Assembly: GCA_013041745.1 (NCBI GenBank)
Contig: JABDRN010000055.1
Span: 1-64,000 of the forward strand
Source of the DNA: Gammaproteobacteria bacterium
Lineage (GTDB): Bacteria > Pseudomonadota > Gammaproteobacteria > SZUA-229
Length of the DNA stretch: 64,000 nt
Direction: 5' to 3'
Below are positions 63,447-64,000 of this stretch, in pieces. Numbering within the stretch: the stretch's first letter is position 1; each line of letters begins with the position of its first letter. The notes under the pieces are model-generated. The model was not told the origin of the DNA and searched no databases. It was given only the letters and a program-made list of their open reading frames with translations. A program made the position numbers and the translations under genes.

Positions 63447-63560
63447 ATGATCTTAGATACAATGACATATTCGGTAATGACTGTTGTAGCAGTATGGACT
63501 TTAATCGTTATCCTATTGGCCTGGTATTCTCAAGCTCGACACGATAGCAGCGATAAATAG
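63447..63560 (+). CDS. 37-aa single-TM small protein
   Basis: MILDTMTYSVMTVVAVWTLIVILLAWYSQARHDSSDK; SD aaggag upstream; followed by terminator-like hairpin. Confidence 0.55.
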   Translation: MILDTMTYSVMTVVAVWTLIVILLAWYSQARHDSSDK

Positions 63561-63588
63561 ATATCTGCAATAATTGACTTTCTAAAGA

Positions 63589-63637
63589 GCGAAAGAACCA
63601 GGGACTCAGGCTAACTGGTTCTTTGTTCCCTGTTTTT
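63589..63637 (+). terminator. Terminator-like hairpin after the 37-aa ORF
   Basis: AAAGAACCAGggactcaggctaaCTGGTTCTTTgttccctgttttt. Confidence 0.6.
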
Positions 63638-63645
63638 AATACTAA

Positions 63646-64000
63646 ATGGATAAAATTATAAACGCAGATAAATACATCGGCCGCTTCGCGCCCTCACCGA
63701 CCGGCCCGGTACACTTCGGCACACTGTTAGCGGCAGTCGGCAGTTACCTGCAGGCAAAAAAAAATAATGGCGACTGGATCATCCGCATGGAAGATGTCGA
63801 TATCACGCGCAAGGTTGACGGCTCGGACCTGGAGATACTGCACACCCTGGAAGCTTTTGGTTTTGAATGGCAGGGAGAAGTCCTGTACCAGTCGAAGCAG
63901 ACTGAATGCTACCGCTACGCGCTCGAGCAGCTCATCGAACAGTCATTGGTGTTTCCCTGCATCTGCTCGCGCAAACAGCTGGTAGAGAGCGGCAGCGGGA
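63646..64000 (+). CDS. gluQ: Glutamyl-Q tRNA(Asp) synthetase (partial, runs off window)
   Basis: YIGRFAPSPTGPVHFGTLLAAVGSYLQAKKNNGDWIIRMEDVD; C-terminus outside window. Confidence 0.93.
   Translation, partial: MDKIINADKYIGRFAPSPTGPVHFGTLLAAVGSYLQAKKNNGDWIIRMEDVDITRKVDGSDLEILHTLEAFGFEWQGEVLYQSKQTECYRYALEQLIEQSLVFPCICSRKQLVESGSG

Overview
The window is a gammaproteobacterial chromosome segment, mostly conserved housekeeping gene order: thrS-infC-rpmI-rplT-pheS-pheT-ihfA-merR; hinT/recR/ybaB/dnaX/ffs/hemC; the rpoE-rseABC block followed by lepA-lepB-rnc-era-recO; nadB, orn, rsgA, tadA, guaBA, xseA, dksA and the start of a gluQ-like gene. Accessory content includes a truncated IS at the left edge, an RsbU/RsbW/RsbV-type partner-switch module, a DUF302/cytochrome pair, a cti gene beside a decayed EEP-family fragment, and a ~4.5 kb mosaic pocket between dksA and gluQ. 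The most interesting signal is at the tRNA genes. All three tRNA loci (Pro-GGG, Val-GAC, Ser-GGA) have a partial tRNA copy beside the intact gene, separated from it by a ~100-180 bp insert. On the tRNA-sense strand these inserts carry hairpins with GGA in the loop, including ACAUGGAUGU, which resembles the published CsrA/RsmA SELEX consensus. They may be a repeat family or tRNA-linked RNA elements that titrate CsrA. This is inference and needs experimental and comparative checks. Other points: apparent AUC start codons for infC and an mltF-like gene, several palindromic repeat families, and a degenerate copy of the tRNA-associated motif in the rpoE promoter/leader. All calls come from reading the sequence and supplied ORFs; no database search was run.
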